The notes beneath the pieces were generated by a model that was given only the letters and a program-made list of their open reading frames with translations, did not search any database and was not told where the DNA came from. A DNA stretch of 64,000 bases from Litorivivens sp041624475 (lineage in GTDB: Bacteria > Pseudomonadota > Gammaproteobacteria > Pseudomonadales > Spongiibacteraceae), in contig NZ_JBFJUX010000003.1 of NCBI RefSeq assembly GCF_041624475.1, forward strand, positions 186,001 through 250,000, in the 5' to 3' direction. Made by a program: the position numbers and the translations under genes. Each line of letters begins with the position of its first letter. The first letter of the stretch is position 1. Positions 16,981-26,017 of this stretch are shown one piece after another.

Positions 16981-17570
16981 TGGCGCTGGCGAACTATCAT
17001 GATCCGTTGCCCGAGACTCTGGAAGCGGATATTCAGCGAGCCTTTGAAACGTCGTATCAGCTGGCGGTGGAGCAGCTCGACTATGCTGATCCTAAGCCGA
17101 TTCTTTCCTTCGGTCTGCGCAGTGCGCGTATGGCCGGTCGCGCCGTTCCTCACCAGAATCTGATTGAACTGAACAAGGTCATTTTTCGAAACAACCCGCA
17201 GTGGGATTTTGTTTACGATACCGTAGGCCATGAAATGGCGCATATCGTTGCGACTCGGCAGTATGGCTCACGGGGGCACGATCGGATCTGGAAGCGTGTG
17301 GCGCAGGTTCTGGGGGCAACACCAAAAGCTGCGGGCGCCTTCGATACCACTGGCGCAGAAGTGCGTAAACCGCAACGCCGAAGAACCTATCCCTTTGTTT
17401 GTGCGTGTCAGGCTTTTGATTTTGGCTCGCAACGCTTTGCGAATTTTTTGAAGGGGAGTCGCTATCAGTGCCGGGCCTGCAAGACGGAAATCAAACCGGA
17501 TTTGGCAAAGAAAGAGGCCTTCGTCGATCTGTCCTTTGCCAAGCGGACAAAGTTAGTTCGCAGCCGCTAG
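16980..17570 (+). CDS. SprT family zinc metalloprotease-like protein
   Basis: The 196-residue protein has the zinc-binding motif HEMAH (84-88) with a third His at residue 100 (RGHDRIWKR), followed by a C-terminal zinc ribbon with Cys141, Cys143, Cys164 and Cys167. This is the SprT-like architecture, related to the eukaryotic DNA-protein crosslink protease SPRTN. The bacterial role is little known. The start ATG at 16980 overlaps the previous stop. Confidence 0.88.
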   Translation: MALANYHDPLPETLEADIQRAFETSYQLAVEQLDYADPKPILSFGLRSARMAGRAVPHQNLIELNKVIFRNNPQWDFVYDTVGHEMAHIVATRQYGSRGHDRIWKRVAQVLGATPKAAGAFDTTGAEVRKPQRRRTYPFVCACQAFDFGSQRFANFLKGSRYQCRACKTEIKPDLAKKEAFVDLSFAKRTKLVRSR

Positions 17571-17576
17571 GAAGCT

Positions 17577-17610
17577 CCCTCTCCCATTGGGAGAGGGTTG
17601 GGGTGAGGGT
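17577..17610. repeat. Palindromic CCCTCTCCC intergenic repeat
   Basis: CCCTCTCCC-ATT-GGGAGAGGG (17577-17597) is a perfect 9-bp inverted repeat, followed by TTGGGGTGAGGGT. From memory, this hairpin plus GGGGTGAGGG tail is a motif dispersed between genes in many proteobacterial genomes. Here it sits between two convergent genes and could also act as a bidirectional transcription stop. No other copy was seen in the window. Confidence 0.6.
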
Positions 17611-17617
17611 CGGTCGC

Positions 17618-18757
17618 TCAGTAGCCGTTCAGGCTCGCGTAGCGATCCCGGTGAAAGCCGCTGTCGCCCAGCAGCTGGATGGCCATCCGCGAGCGCTTCA
17701 GAAAAAAGCCGATTTCCAGTTCGTCAGTCACGCCGATACCACCGTGCATCTGCACAGCTTCGTTGGTGACGAGGTAATAGAGATCGTTAACTGTCGCTTT
17801 AGCAAAACTGGCCATCTGACCGAGATCGGCGCGCTGTTCGTCGATGGCGGTCAAGGCATCCAGCACGACGGATTTTGCCAGTTCGATTTCGGTAAACATA
17901 TGGGCCGTGCGGTGTTTCAAGGCCTGGAATGAGCCGATTTTCACGCCAAACTGCTCGCGCTCCTTCAGGTATTCCACCGTGCGCTCAAAGCACTCCTGCA
18001 GACCACCGAGCATTTCGGCGGCCAGGCAGATACGTCCTCGATCCAGTACCGGGTCGAGAATATCCCAGCCCTTGTCGAGCTCACCCAGCAGTTCCGCTTT
18101 ATTAACGCTGACCTTGTCAAAAGTAAGCTCGGAGACGGCCCGGCTATCGGCCGTCCAGCGACGTGTGCGCGTCAGACCGGCAGCGTTTCCATCCACGATA
18201 AACAGGCTGATTCCGTCGGTGTCGCCTGCGGAGCCTGAAGTGCGAGCGGCAACCACAATGTGGTCTGCAGTATGGCCATCGATCACGGTCACTTTCTTGC
18301 CGCTCAACACAAAGCGGTCGCCCTGATTTTCAGCGCTCAGTGCTGTGGTGGACGGATTGTGATGGCTGCTTTCATCGATCGCCAGTGTAAGCGTTTTTTC
18401 GCCGCTGGCGATAGCGGGCAGCAGACTCTGTTTTTGCTCGTCATTGCCTCCCAGCAGGATGGCAGAGGCGCCCAGTACCACGCTGGAGATAAGCGGAGAG
18501 GCAGTGAGTGTCCTGCCGCTTTCTTCGATAATAGCGCCCAGGCCCATAAAACCAAAGTCTAGCCCGTCGTAGTCTTCGGGCAGGACAATACCGGCCCAGC
18601 CCAATTCCGCCATCTGCTGCCAGAGCGCGGAGTCGTAGCCGGTTTCGTTCTTCTCGTCGCGCAGTTTGCGCAAGGCCTCAACGGGCGCGCTGCTGGCCAG
18701 AAACTCCTTGGCGGTGTCCTTCAGCAGGCGTTGTTCTTCGTTCAATACCAATGGCAT
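17618..18757 (-). CDS. Acyl-CoA dehydrogenase, probable small/non-catalytic partner subunit
   Basis: The 379-residue flavoprotein has the acyl-CoA dehydrogenase fold: an N-terminal helical domain (LVLNEEQRLLKDTAKEF), a beta domain and the C-terminal RCREQFGVKIGSFQALKH-like helix bundle. In the first helix of the C-terminal domain it reads LDRGRICLAAE, without the ER pair seen in its neighbour. This pattern is typical of one subunit of the alpha2-beta2 dehydrogenases used on steroid side chains. The gene is 24 bases downstream of the other dehydrogenase gene, so the two are surely coexpressed. Confidence 0.85.
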   Translation of the reverse strand: MPLVLNEEQRLLKDTAKEFLASSAPVEALRKLRDEKNETGYDSALWQQMAELGWAGIVLPEDYDGLDFGFMGLGAIIEESGRTLTASPLISSVVLGASAILLGGNDEQKQSLLPAIASGEKTLTLAIDESSHHNPSTTALSAENQGDRFVLSGKKVTVIDGHTADHIVVAARTSGSAGDTDGISLFIVDGNAAGLTRTRRWTADSRAVSELTFDKVSVNKAELLGELDKGWDILDPVLDRGRICLAAEMLGGLQECFERTVEYLKEREQFGVKIGSFQALKHRTAHMFTEIELAKSVVLDALTAIDEQRADLGQMASFAKATVNDLYYLVTNEAVQMHGGIGVTDELEIGFFLKRSRMAIQLLGDSGFHRDRYASLNGY

Positions 18758-18781
18758 GTTCTTTACTCCACTGCGGCCCGC

Positions 18782-19969
18782 TTATTCTGGCAGGCCCAAA
18801 ATGCGTTTGGCGATAATGTTTAACTGGACTTCCGAGCTGCCGCCGGCAATTGAGAGCGCCTTTGAAAACAGCCAGCCGCGGGTTGCCAGTAACTCATCGT
18901 CATTGAAGCCTTCGCCTTCCCAGCCGAGGCCCTGAGTGCCGAGCATGGCGATCAGTGTTTCTTCGCGCTCTTTAGTGCACTCGGTGCCCACGTACTTCAT
19001 GATCATGGGAATGTTGCCTTCGCCTGCACCGCTCATTTTTTCTTCAAACGAGCGGAAGTGGGTGAGGCCCAGTGCACGGTATTTCATTTCGTGTTGCACC
19101 AGCTGGTCGCGCAGTACGCGGTTGGCAACTTTGCCTTCGCTGTCTGTGCCCACATAGTCGAGCGCAGCCTGAACCGGCGTAATCTGTGTGCCGGCGGGTG
19201 TTTCCTGCTCGGACATGAGCTTGCGCTCGTGCTTGAGCAAAGCTTTAGCGACTGACCAGCCTTTATTCAGTTCACCAACGATATTCTTTTTCGGTACCTT
19301 CACATTGTCGAAGAAGGTCTGGCAAAACTCGGATTCGCCACTGATCAGTTCAATGGGGGAGGTGCTGACACCTTCGCTTTCCATATCGATCAGAAGAAAG
19401 CTGATGCCTTCCTGTTTTTTAACGTTGGGGTCGGTGCGCACCAGGCAGAAAATCCAGTCGGATTTGTCGGCGTTGGTGGTCCAGATTTTGGTGCCGTTAA
19501 CCAGAAAGTGATCGCCCTTGTCTTCGGCCTTGCACTGCAGGCTGGCCAGATCAGAACCGGCGCCGGGCTCAGAGTAGCCCTGACACCAGCGGATCTCGCC
19601 GCGCGCAATTTTAGGTATATGTTCCTGTTTCTGTTCTTCGCTGCCGTATTCCAGCAGTGCCGGGCCGAGCATCCAGATACCGATATCCAGCAGGGGAGTG
19701 CGGCATCGCAATTTCTTCATCTCTTCCTTGAGAACACGCGCCTCGGCTTCGCTCAGACCGCCACCGCCATACTCCTTGGGCCAGTCGGGCACAGTCCAGC
19801 CCTTGTCACGCATGCGCTCGAACCAGAGTTTGGCGTCGGCGCTGGGGAAGGTGCGATTGCGTCCAGCCCAAACCTGCTCTTCGCGGGTGGGCGGGGTGCG
19901 TTGGGATTCTGGGCAGTTGGCTTCAAGCCACTCGCGGACTTCCTGCCGAAAGGTTTCCAGCGCGTCCAT
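18782..19969 (-). CDS. Acyl-CoA dehydrogenase, probable catalytic partner subunit
   Basis: The 395-residue protein has the full acyl-CoA dehydrogenase layout: N-terminal FRQEVREWLEANCPES, the FAD-binding QGYSEPGAGSDLASL and TKIWTTNADKSDW segments, KALLKHERKL in the C-terminal bundle and the GGSSEVQLNIIAKRILGLPE end. It oxidises an acyl-CoA to the 2-enoyl-CoA. The frame is open further upstream, but the ATG at 19969 has AGGAGA seven bases before it. It is the first gene of a two-gene minus-strand operon with the neighbouring dehydrogenase. Confidence 0.88.
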   Translation of the reverse strand: MDALETFRQEVREWLEANCPESQRTPPTREEQVWAGRNRTFPSADAKLWFERMRDKGWTVPDWPKEYGGGGLSEAEARVLKEEMKKLRCRTPLLDIGIWMLGPALLEYGSEEQKQEHIPKIARGEIRWCQGYSEPGAGSDLASLQCKAEDKGDHFLVNGTKIWTTNADKSDWIFCLVRTDPNVKKQEGISFLLIDMESEGVSTSPIELISGESEFCQTFFDNVKVPKKNIVGELNKGWSVAKALLKHERKLMSEQETPAGTQITPVQAALDYVGTDSEGKVANRVLRDQLVQHEMKYRALGLTHFRSFEEKMSGAGEGNIPMIMKYVGTECTKEREETLIAMLGTQGLGWEGEGFNDDELLATRGWLFSKALSIAGGSSEVQLNIIAKRILGLPE

Positions 19970-20147
19970 AACATCTCCTGTGGTAGAACGGCGCGCCAAC
20001 GGGAAAAGCTCAGGCAATCAGTGGCTTGAGACAGACAGCGAGGGCGGGCCGAACGGTTGCCATCATCACAAATTCAGTGATGAGAAGCTTAGCGGAGCCC
20101 CCCCCAAACTCAAGGGTGAATCAAGGCAGCTTTATTGACAATTTCGG

Positions 20148-20696
20148 TCAGTAGACCGCCATGATATGAGTGCCCAGGCCGGCCCCCCAATGGCTGACTT
20201 CCTGTTGTACAGCCTGCCAGGCAAGTTTTTGTGTTTTTTTCTCAGTCGGTATTTCCAGGTGCAGTTCGCGACCGCATTGCGTCAACAGTTGCTGACCGGT
20301 CAGGCTGTCGCGAAGGTTGGCATGCACATGTACGGCGCCGTCTTCAGTTGAAACGGTGTCCAGCGCGACACTGAGGCTGGCAACCGCTTCACCGGCAGTT
20401 GCCGCGCTGCGCCAACCCAGGCGTTCTTGCCACTGTTGCTCGATGGAATCTTTGATCAGGCGCCGCAAGTGATTCCGGTCGCTGTCCTTCAGGATCCCGG
20501 TGCTGCCCTGCAGGTGGATTTCGTCAATCCATATATAACGATAACTGTCGAAGCTGGAGCTTTCCGCAATATGTAAAGATGCGCCGGAAACTTCACGGGC
20601 ACCGTGAAAGCCGCATTGAGCGGTTGTGCTAAGGGCTTGGCTGGATACGATTGTGCCGACGACACTGATCGCCAGCAGGTGGAAGAATTTATTCAT
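20148..20696 (-). CDS. Exported protein of unknown function
   Basis: This 182-residue protein starts with a clear signal peptide (MNKFFHLLAISVVGTIVSS). The mature part contains YRYIWIDEIHL and a mixed alpha/beta pattern with two cysteines. It faintly recalls the DUF3313 family of putative lipoproteins, but there is no lipobox and I do not assign a function. The frame is open to 20861, but the ATG at 20696 has GGGAGC upstream and begins the signal peptide. It is divergent from the dehydrogenase gene at 20836. Confidence 0.65.
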   Translation of the reverse strand: MNKFFHLLAISVVGTIVSSQALSTTAQCGFHGAREVSGASLHIAESSSFDSYRYIWIDEIHLQGSTGILKDSDRNHLRRLIKDSIEQQWQERLGWRSAATAGEAVASLSVALDTVSTEDGAVHVHANLRDSLTGQQLLTQCGRELHLEIPTEKKTQKLAWQAVQQEVSHWGAGLGTHIMAVY

Positions 20697-20835
20697 TTTT
20701 TTGCTCCCAACACAGCTATGCTTATGGTGTTTGGAAAAGTACAAGAGTTTGAACCCGTGCGGCTTGACCGCGTTCACAGGCAGGGGCATGGTGAATGCGT
20801 TTTTTTTGGTGTTATTTACAATTGGAGAAGGTGTA

Positions 20836-21585
20836 ATGCAGCGATTTGCTGGCAAGGTCATATTAATTACTGGGGCAGCCTCAGGTATTGGCGAGGCAGC
20901 TGCCTATCGTTTGGCTGAAGAGGGCGGCAAGGTTTTTTGCACCGATATCAATGAGGTCGCACTCAATAAAGCCGTTGAGAAAGTAAAAAAACAGGGTGGC
21001 GAGGCCACTGCACGACGGCTGGATATCAGTTCGGAAAGTGACGTCAACGCCTGCATTGCTGATTGTATCTCGACCTACGGCAAGCTGGATGCGGTGGTCA
21101 ACATGGCGGGCGTGCTTCGTTTCGACAATTGCCATGAACTGGCCTTATCCGATTGGCAGCGGGTGATCGATGTCAACCTGACCGGTACTTTCCTGCTGTG
21201 TAAGGCGGTACTGCCGGAACTGCTGAAAACCAAGGGCAATATCGTTAATGCTGCCTCGACTGCTTCGCTCAGTGGTTTGCCTTGGGGCACGGCTTATGGC
21301 GCAAGCAAGGGCGCGGTGTTGGCGATGACCCGCACCATTGCGGTGGAATATGCCAAGCGCGGTGTGCGGGCAAACTGTGTCTGCCCGGGCGATATCTCCA
21401 CCAATATGGCCGCCAATGTGACCTTTCCCACCGATGCTGATATGAGTCTGCTGGCTCGTATCAGCTCCCTGTCAGGCCCCAAAGAGCCCAGTGTGGTAGC
21501 GGGCGTAATTGCGATGCTGGCGTCCGACGATGGTATTCACATTACCGGTGAGCATATTCGCGTTGATGGCGGCACCCTGTCCTGA
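20836..21585 (+). CDS. Short-chain dehydrogenase/reductase
   Basis: The 249-residue classical SDR has the cofactor motif TGAASGIG (12-19), the NMAG-type segment VVNMAGVLR, the catalytic YxxxK in AYGASKGAV and an ending GEHIRVDGGTLS. An Asp after beta-2 (CTDINE) favours NAD. The frame extends to 20626, but only the ATG at 20836 fits the family start and has GGAGAAGG before it. It probably oxidises or reduces a hydroxyl group; near the catabolic genes a beta-hydroxyacyl-CoA or hydroxysteroid substrate is plausible. Confidence 0.85.
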   Translation: MQRFAGKVILITGAASGIGEAAAYRLAEEGGKVFCTDINEVALNKAVEKVKKQGGEATARRLDISSESDVNACIADCISTYGKLDAVVNMAGVLRFDNCHELALSDWQRVIDVNLTGTFLLCKAVLPELLKTKGNIVNAASTASLSGLPWGTAYGASKGAVLAMTRTIAVEYAKRGVRANCVCPGDISTNMAANVTFPTDADMSLLARISSLSGPKEPSVVAGVIAMLASDDGIHITGEHIRVDGGTLS

Positions 21586-21705
21586 CGGACGGGTTTGTCG
21601 TCTTAGCGTTGCCGCGGGGCGTACGAAAAGTCGCCTGAGGCTCGCTATTCTTTTACTATTGATGACGGACTGAATCGGAAAGCGATAGTTGAGGAGAGTG
21701 AGTGA

Positions 21706-23193
21706 ATGGCCGATTTCCTGCTGGCAATTGATCAGGGTACGACCAGCTCCAGGGCGATTGTTTTTGATGCGCAAGGCGCTATCTGCGGTATAGGCCAACA
21801 GGAGTTTGCTCAGCATTTTCCGGCTGATGGCTGGGTGGAGCACGATCTTGAGGATATCTGGTCATCGACGCTGGCGGTCTGTCACCAGGCAATCAGCAAC
21901 GCGGGTATTCAGGCCTCGCAGATACGCTCCATCGGCATCACCAACCAGCGTGAAACGACAGCGCTCTGGGATAGAGCCACCGGCGAGCCGGTTGGTCGGG
22001 CGATTGTATGGCAGGATCGGCGCACCGCGGCCCACTGCGAAAAGCTACGCAGAGAGGGCGTGGAGTCGATGGTCTCGCGCCGCACCGGACTCTTGCTTGA
22101 CCCTTATTTTTCCGGAACCAAACTCGCCTGGATGCTGGATGCCAGCAGTGATGTGCGGCAGCGGGCCGAACGCGGTGAGCTGGCCTTTGGCACCATCGAC
22201 AGCTTTTTGCTGTGGCGTCTGACGGGCGGCAAAGTTCATGCGACCGACGCGACCAATGCGTCTCGTACACTCCTTTTTAATATTCACAAGCAGTGCTGGG
22301 ATGATGAGCTGTTGAATCTGCTGAATATCCCCGCCAGCCTGCTCCCCGAAGTGAAAGACTCTGCCGACGACTATGGGCACACTGTCGAAGACCTGTTCGG
22401 TGTCAGCCTGCCAATTGGGGCACTGATTGGCGATCAGCAGGCGGCTACTGTTGGCCAGGCTTGCTTTGAACCTGGGATGGTGAAGAGCACCTATGGAACC
22501 GGCTGTTTTGTGATGTTGAATACTGGCAGCCGCGCCATTACCTCCAAAAACCGACTACTGACCACGGTGGCCTGGCGCTTGAAGGGGCGTGTGACCTATG
22601 CGCTTGAGGGCAGTATTTTTGTCGCTGGCGCAGCAGTGCAATGGCTACGTGATGGTCTGCATCTGATTGGCAGCGCGTCAGAAATGCAGGATCTGGCGGA
22701 AAGTGTACCGAGCTCTAACGGCGTGTATATGGTGCCAGCGTTTACCGGCCTGGGGGCGCCGTACTGGGACCCGGACGCGCGCGGAGCGATACTGGGCTTG
22801 ACCCGTGATACGCAGATTGCGCATATTGCGCGGGCAACGCTGGAAGCGGTCTGTTATCAGTCCCGCGACCTGCTGGATGCAATGCGCGACGATGGTGCGG
22901 ATCTAGCGGCTCTGCGGGTTGATGGCGGTATGGTGGTCAATGATTGGCTTGTACAGCGCCTGGCCGACACCATTGGCTGCGAGTGTCAGCGCCCTGCGGT
23001 GATTGAAACAACAGCGTTGGGTGCCGCCTGTCTTGCAGGCCTTCAATCCGGGCTGTATACCTCGTTGGAGCAATTCTCTTCAGCCTGGCAGGCAGAGCGC
23101 AGCTTTTCGCCTGTCATGTCAGAAGCTGATCGTGAGCGGCGCTACCACGGTTGGAAAAAAGCTGTTGCCCGGGTGCGAGCTGACGCGGTGTGA
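21706..23193 (+). CDS. glpK: Glycerol kinase
   Basis: The 495-residue FGGY-family kinase has the GlpK signatures LAIDQGTTSSRAIVFD at the start, GDQQAATVGQACFEPGMVKS, STYGTGCFVMLNTG and TGLGAPYWDPDARG. It phosphorylates glycerol to glycerol-3-phosphate. No glycerol facilitator, glycerol-3-phosphate dehydrogenase or regulator gene is adjacent, so it is an isolated glp gene here. A GAGGAGAG ribosome-binding site precedes the ATG at 21706. It ends 9 bases from the convergent GGDEF-EAL gene, with no terminator between. Confidence 0.95.
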   Translation: MADFLLAIDQGTTSSRAIVFDAQGAICGIGQQEFAQHFPADGWVEHDLEDIWSSTLAVCHQAISNAGIQASQIRSIGITNQRETTALWDRATGEPVGRAIVWQDRRTAAHCEKLRREGVESMVSRRTGLLLDPYFSGTKLAWMLDASSDVRQRAERGELAFGTIDSFLLWRLTGGKVHATDATNASRTLLFNIHKQCWDDELLNLLNIPASLLPEVKDSADDYGHTVEDLFGVSLPIGALIGDQQAATVGQACFEPGMVKSTYGTGCFVMLNTGSRAITSKNRLLTTVAWRLKGRVTYALEGSIFVAGAAVQWLRDGLHLIGSASEMQDLAESVPSSNGVYMVPAFTGLGAPYWDPDARGAILGLTRDTQIAHIARATLEAVCYQSRDLLDAMRDDGADLAALRVDGGMVVNDWLVQRLADTIGCECQRPAVIETTALGAACLAGLQSGLYTSLEQFSSAWQAERSFSPVMSEADRERRYHGWKKAVARVRADAV

Positions 23194-23202
23194 GCACGTA
23201 AC

Positions 23203-26001
23203 TCAGAGGGTGGGCATAGAGTAGTTAAGGTCGATTTCGTTCACCCGTTTCGGTCTGGAAATGTAATAGCCCTGAAGGTAGTGAACCCCCATATCACGGA
23301 GCAGGTCGGCGCTGCCGTCGTCCTCAACCCCTTCTGCGACTATTTTTTTGCCGAGCGCAAGCGCCATGTCCACCATGGATTTGACCAGTAGCTGGTCGCT
23401 TTTGCGCTTGTAAAGATAGCGAATGAAGGACTGGTCGATCTTGATAAAGTCGACGGGCAGATCGCGCAGATATTCGAACGAAGTAAAGCCGATGCCAAAA
23501 TCATCGAACGCAATCTGGATATCGAGTTTTGCCAGTCGATCGCACAGCGCCTTGGCTGAATCCAGATTGTTGATAGCTTCGGTTTCCACGATTTCAAATA
23601 TGAGCTGACTGCCGCTGGCGCCGGTCTCGTACAGCAGCCTTTGCAGCTGCTGCACAAAGCGTTCGCTTTCGAAGGTGACCGCAGTGACATTAACACTCAA
23701 TTTTAAGTGAATATTGTTGTCCGCCCAGTCGCGCAATTGACGCAGAGCCATTTTCAAAACCAGATAGTCAATACGCGGCATCAGTCCATTGTTTTTAGCT
23801 ATATCCATAAACGCAGCCGGCGACAGTAGTTTGCCGTTTTCTGTCACCATTCGCACCAGGCATTCACAGTGGGTGATACGTTCACGCTCCAGGTTGTAAA
23901 TAGGCTGATACAGCAAGACAAATCGTTCGTCAGCGAGGGCTTTGACGATGGCGTCCTGAACTTGTAGTTTCTCCTGGCGTGCGGCCCGGCTGTCAAACCC
24001 GGCTGAAATATAATTTACCTTGCCGCGATCAATCGTTTTCAAGGTACGCAGAGTCGCTGTGCAGTTACTCAGCAAGTCGTCGACGGTGTCACCATCGGTT
24101 TGGTGTCTGGCAATGGCGGCGGTAAGATTAACCTCCACCGAATCACCCTCCGCTTTTGAATAAAACCTCAGGGAATAGCCATCGGTGCAGAAGGGCATCT
24201 CGATACGCTTGGAGTTAGGCGCGCGGTCGTCAATAATCAGCAGGGCGGAGAATTCGTTGGTGCCCGTTCGGCCTATTATGGTGTGACAGGTGATCAGGCC
24301 TTCGATATAGCGGGCGGTTTCGCGGAGCATATTATCGCCGTGCTGAAAGCCGTACAAATCGTTATAAGACGAAAAATTATCTATGTCGAACATCATCAAT
24401 TCGACGCGATGACTGTCTCGATATTGTTGGATAAGTTGAGAAGCTTCGGTGTGAAAGGCTTCGCGGTTGAGCAGGTCAGTTATGGCATCGTGCTTGCTCA
24501 GCCAGCGAAGTCGATTTTCCGTACGACGGCGCTCGGTTACGTCCAGACCGACCGATAGAATGATGGGGCCTGACTGGCTCGATACGCGTGCGTGAATCCA
24601 GGTGAGGTAGCTCACCGACCCCTGCCGATTGCGTATCAATTGTTCGGATTGAGCGCGGGATTCACGGCCCAGGGTCAGGGGTTTGAGGTTGTCGAGAATG
24701 GTGTTTCCGACCGGGTCAGGCAGAATCAGGTCGACGACTGAACGCTTGGCAACCTCAGACTTTCGCCAGCCCGCCAGTCTGCAGCCGTAGTCATTGAGCT
24801 GAAGCATATCGCCCTTGAGCGTATAGGCGGCTATAACCAGAGGCGAGTCGTTAACCAGTGCATCATTGAATTCCTGGGCTGCTTCCAGCTCGGCGATGGT
24901 ATGCAGTAAATCCTCCCGGTGTTTTGCTACTGATGCCTCCATTTCTTCCAGAGCGTCGGCGACCTCAAGGACGGTGAGATTGAGTTGATCAATCTCGTCC
25001 GAGAATCGGGTTTGCTCTGTATAGGGAATGATCGCCGCGCGTAAGTCGTCGTAGTTGGAATCGGAAAGTCGGGGGATGGCACGCGACAGATTGAACAGCT
25101 TTTGCAGAGCCTTGCGCAATGCCATGTAAGTTAAAATGAAAGTGAGCAGTAGAGCTACGCCTGCCGATCCCAAACTGTTCTTGAGTGAATTCCGGATTAT
25201 GATTTGCGAATTGCTGTCGTCCAGCAGCAAAACGAGGCGGAGCGAATCGCTGCTGAGCCGACTGTCCAGCTGCTTGATACCGGCGGCCACCACGCCTTGC
25301 GAAGTGTCGACATAAGCAGTTGCCGTCATTGTCATAAAACCCGAAAGCTGTGTAACTTCCTCAAGCAAAGGCAGGGTGGTTGCTGCGTTGGTGGCGATCA
25401 GCACGTCGGTTTTTGAATTGATGAGCGCTGCCTGAGCGGCCGTGATGGCGCTAAAATCAAATAGTATGGAGTGCAGGCTGCGTACGCCGTTGACTAAATA
25501 GGTTTTACCCGCGTCGGTAACGACGGGAACAAAACTGGTTTGAAAACATTGGCTGTTGCAAAAGATCTTGCTGACTGGATTCTGATTCTGCCGGACGAGA
25601 TTGATCAGCTGCTGTTGAAGCAAGGCAGGCACGTCTTTGCTATGTTCGGGCCCCCAGGCGCGTAACTCCTCGCCGTTGAAATTCAGAATACGCAGCGTCG
25701 CGATATTCGGATTGGTTGACAGGGCTTTGGGTAAATCCGCTAGCTGCTCTTTCGCCAGGTAGGGCTCAATGGGTATCTGGGACAATTCCTGCTCAAATAA
25801 ACGCGTGGAGCGCTCAGTCAGCTGTTTAAAGGTTGAAAACAGGATGTCGAGCCGTTTCATCCCGGCTTTTTCGCTGGCAGCGACGAAATTCAGGTAATCA
25901 ATTGTGATGTTGCCCGCCATGGCGAGCGACATGATGAGCACGACAATGAGCAGAAGTTTACTTTGCAGGCTCAGCCGTATCTGTGTGCTGCTCTGGCTCA
26001 C
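23203..26001 (-). CDS. Membrane PAS-GGDEF-EAL protein, probable c-di-GMP phosphodiesterase
   Basis: The 932-residue protein has a membrane helix (about 15-36), a periplasmic sensor of about 240 residues, a second helix (about 279-298), a coiled linker, a PAS domain (about 380-490), a GGDEF domain (about 495-660) and an EAL domain (about 685-920). The GGDEF motif is degenerate (GTNEF, 580-584), so cyclase activity is unlikely. The EAL domain keeps its metal and catalytic residues: E713 (ECLVR), N771, DD 833-834 (FDDFG), K854, E890 and Q910. It should hydrolyse c-di-GMP in response to a periplasmic signal. It is the last gene of a four-gene operon, 16 bases after the barrel gene. Confidence 0.88.
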   Translation of the reverse strand: MSQSSTQIRLSLQSKLLLIVVLIMSLAMAGNITIDYLNFVAASEKAGMKRLDILFSTFKQLTERSTRLFEQELSQIPIEPYLAKEQLADLPKALSTNPNIATLRILNFNGEELRAWGPEHSKDVPALLQQQLINLVRQNQNPVSKIFCNSQCFQTSFVPVVTDAGKTYLVNGVRSLHSILFDFSAITAAQAALINSKTDVLIATNAATTLPLLEEVTQLSGFMTMTATAYVDTSQGVVAAGIKQLDSRLSSDSLRLVLLLDDSNSQIIIRNSLKNSLGSAGVALLLTFILTYMALRKALQKLFNLSRAIPRLSDSNYDDLRAAIIPYTEQTRFSDEIDQLNLTVLEVADALEEMEASVAKHREDLLHTIAELEAAQEFNDALVNDSPLVIAAYTLKGDMLQLNDYGCRLAGWRKSEVAKRSVVDLILPDPVGNTILDNLKPLTLGRESRAQSEQLIRNRQGSVSYLTWIHARVSSQSGPIILSVGLDVTERRRTENRLRWLSKHDAITDLLNREAFHTEASQLIQQYRDSHRVELMMFDIDNFSSYNDLYGFQHGDNMLRETARYIEGLITCHTIIGRTGTNEFSALLIIDDRAPNSKRIEMPFCTDGYSLRFYSKAEGDSVEVNLTAAIARHQTDGDTVDDLLSNCTATLRTLKTIDRGKVNYISAGFDSRAARQEKLQVQDAIVKALADERFVLLYQPIYNLERERITHCECLVRMVTENGKLLSPAAFMDIAKNNGLMPRIDYLVLKMALRQLRDWADNNIHLKLSVNVTAVTFESERFVQQLQRLLYETGASGSQLIFEIVETEAINNLDSAKALCDRLAKLDIQIAFDDFGIGFTSFEYLRDLPVDFIKIDQSFIRYLYKRKSDQLLVKSMVDMALALGKKIVAEGVEDDGSADLLRDMGVHYLQGYYISRPKRVNEIDLNYSMPTL

Positions 26002-26017
26002 ACAAAGTTACTCCCGA

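Noticed and set aside
7700..20150. KstR-type operators (TnnAACnnGTTnnA) that would support cholesterol regulation
   Set aside because: None was found by eye in the spacers of the catabolic region.
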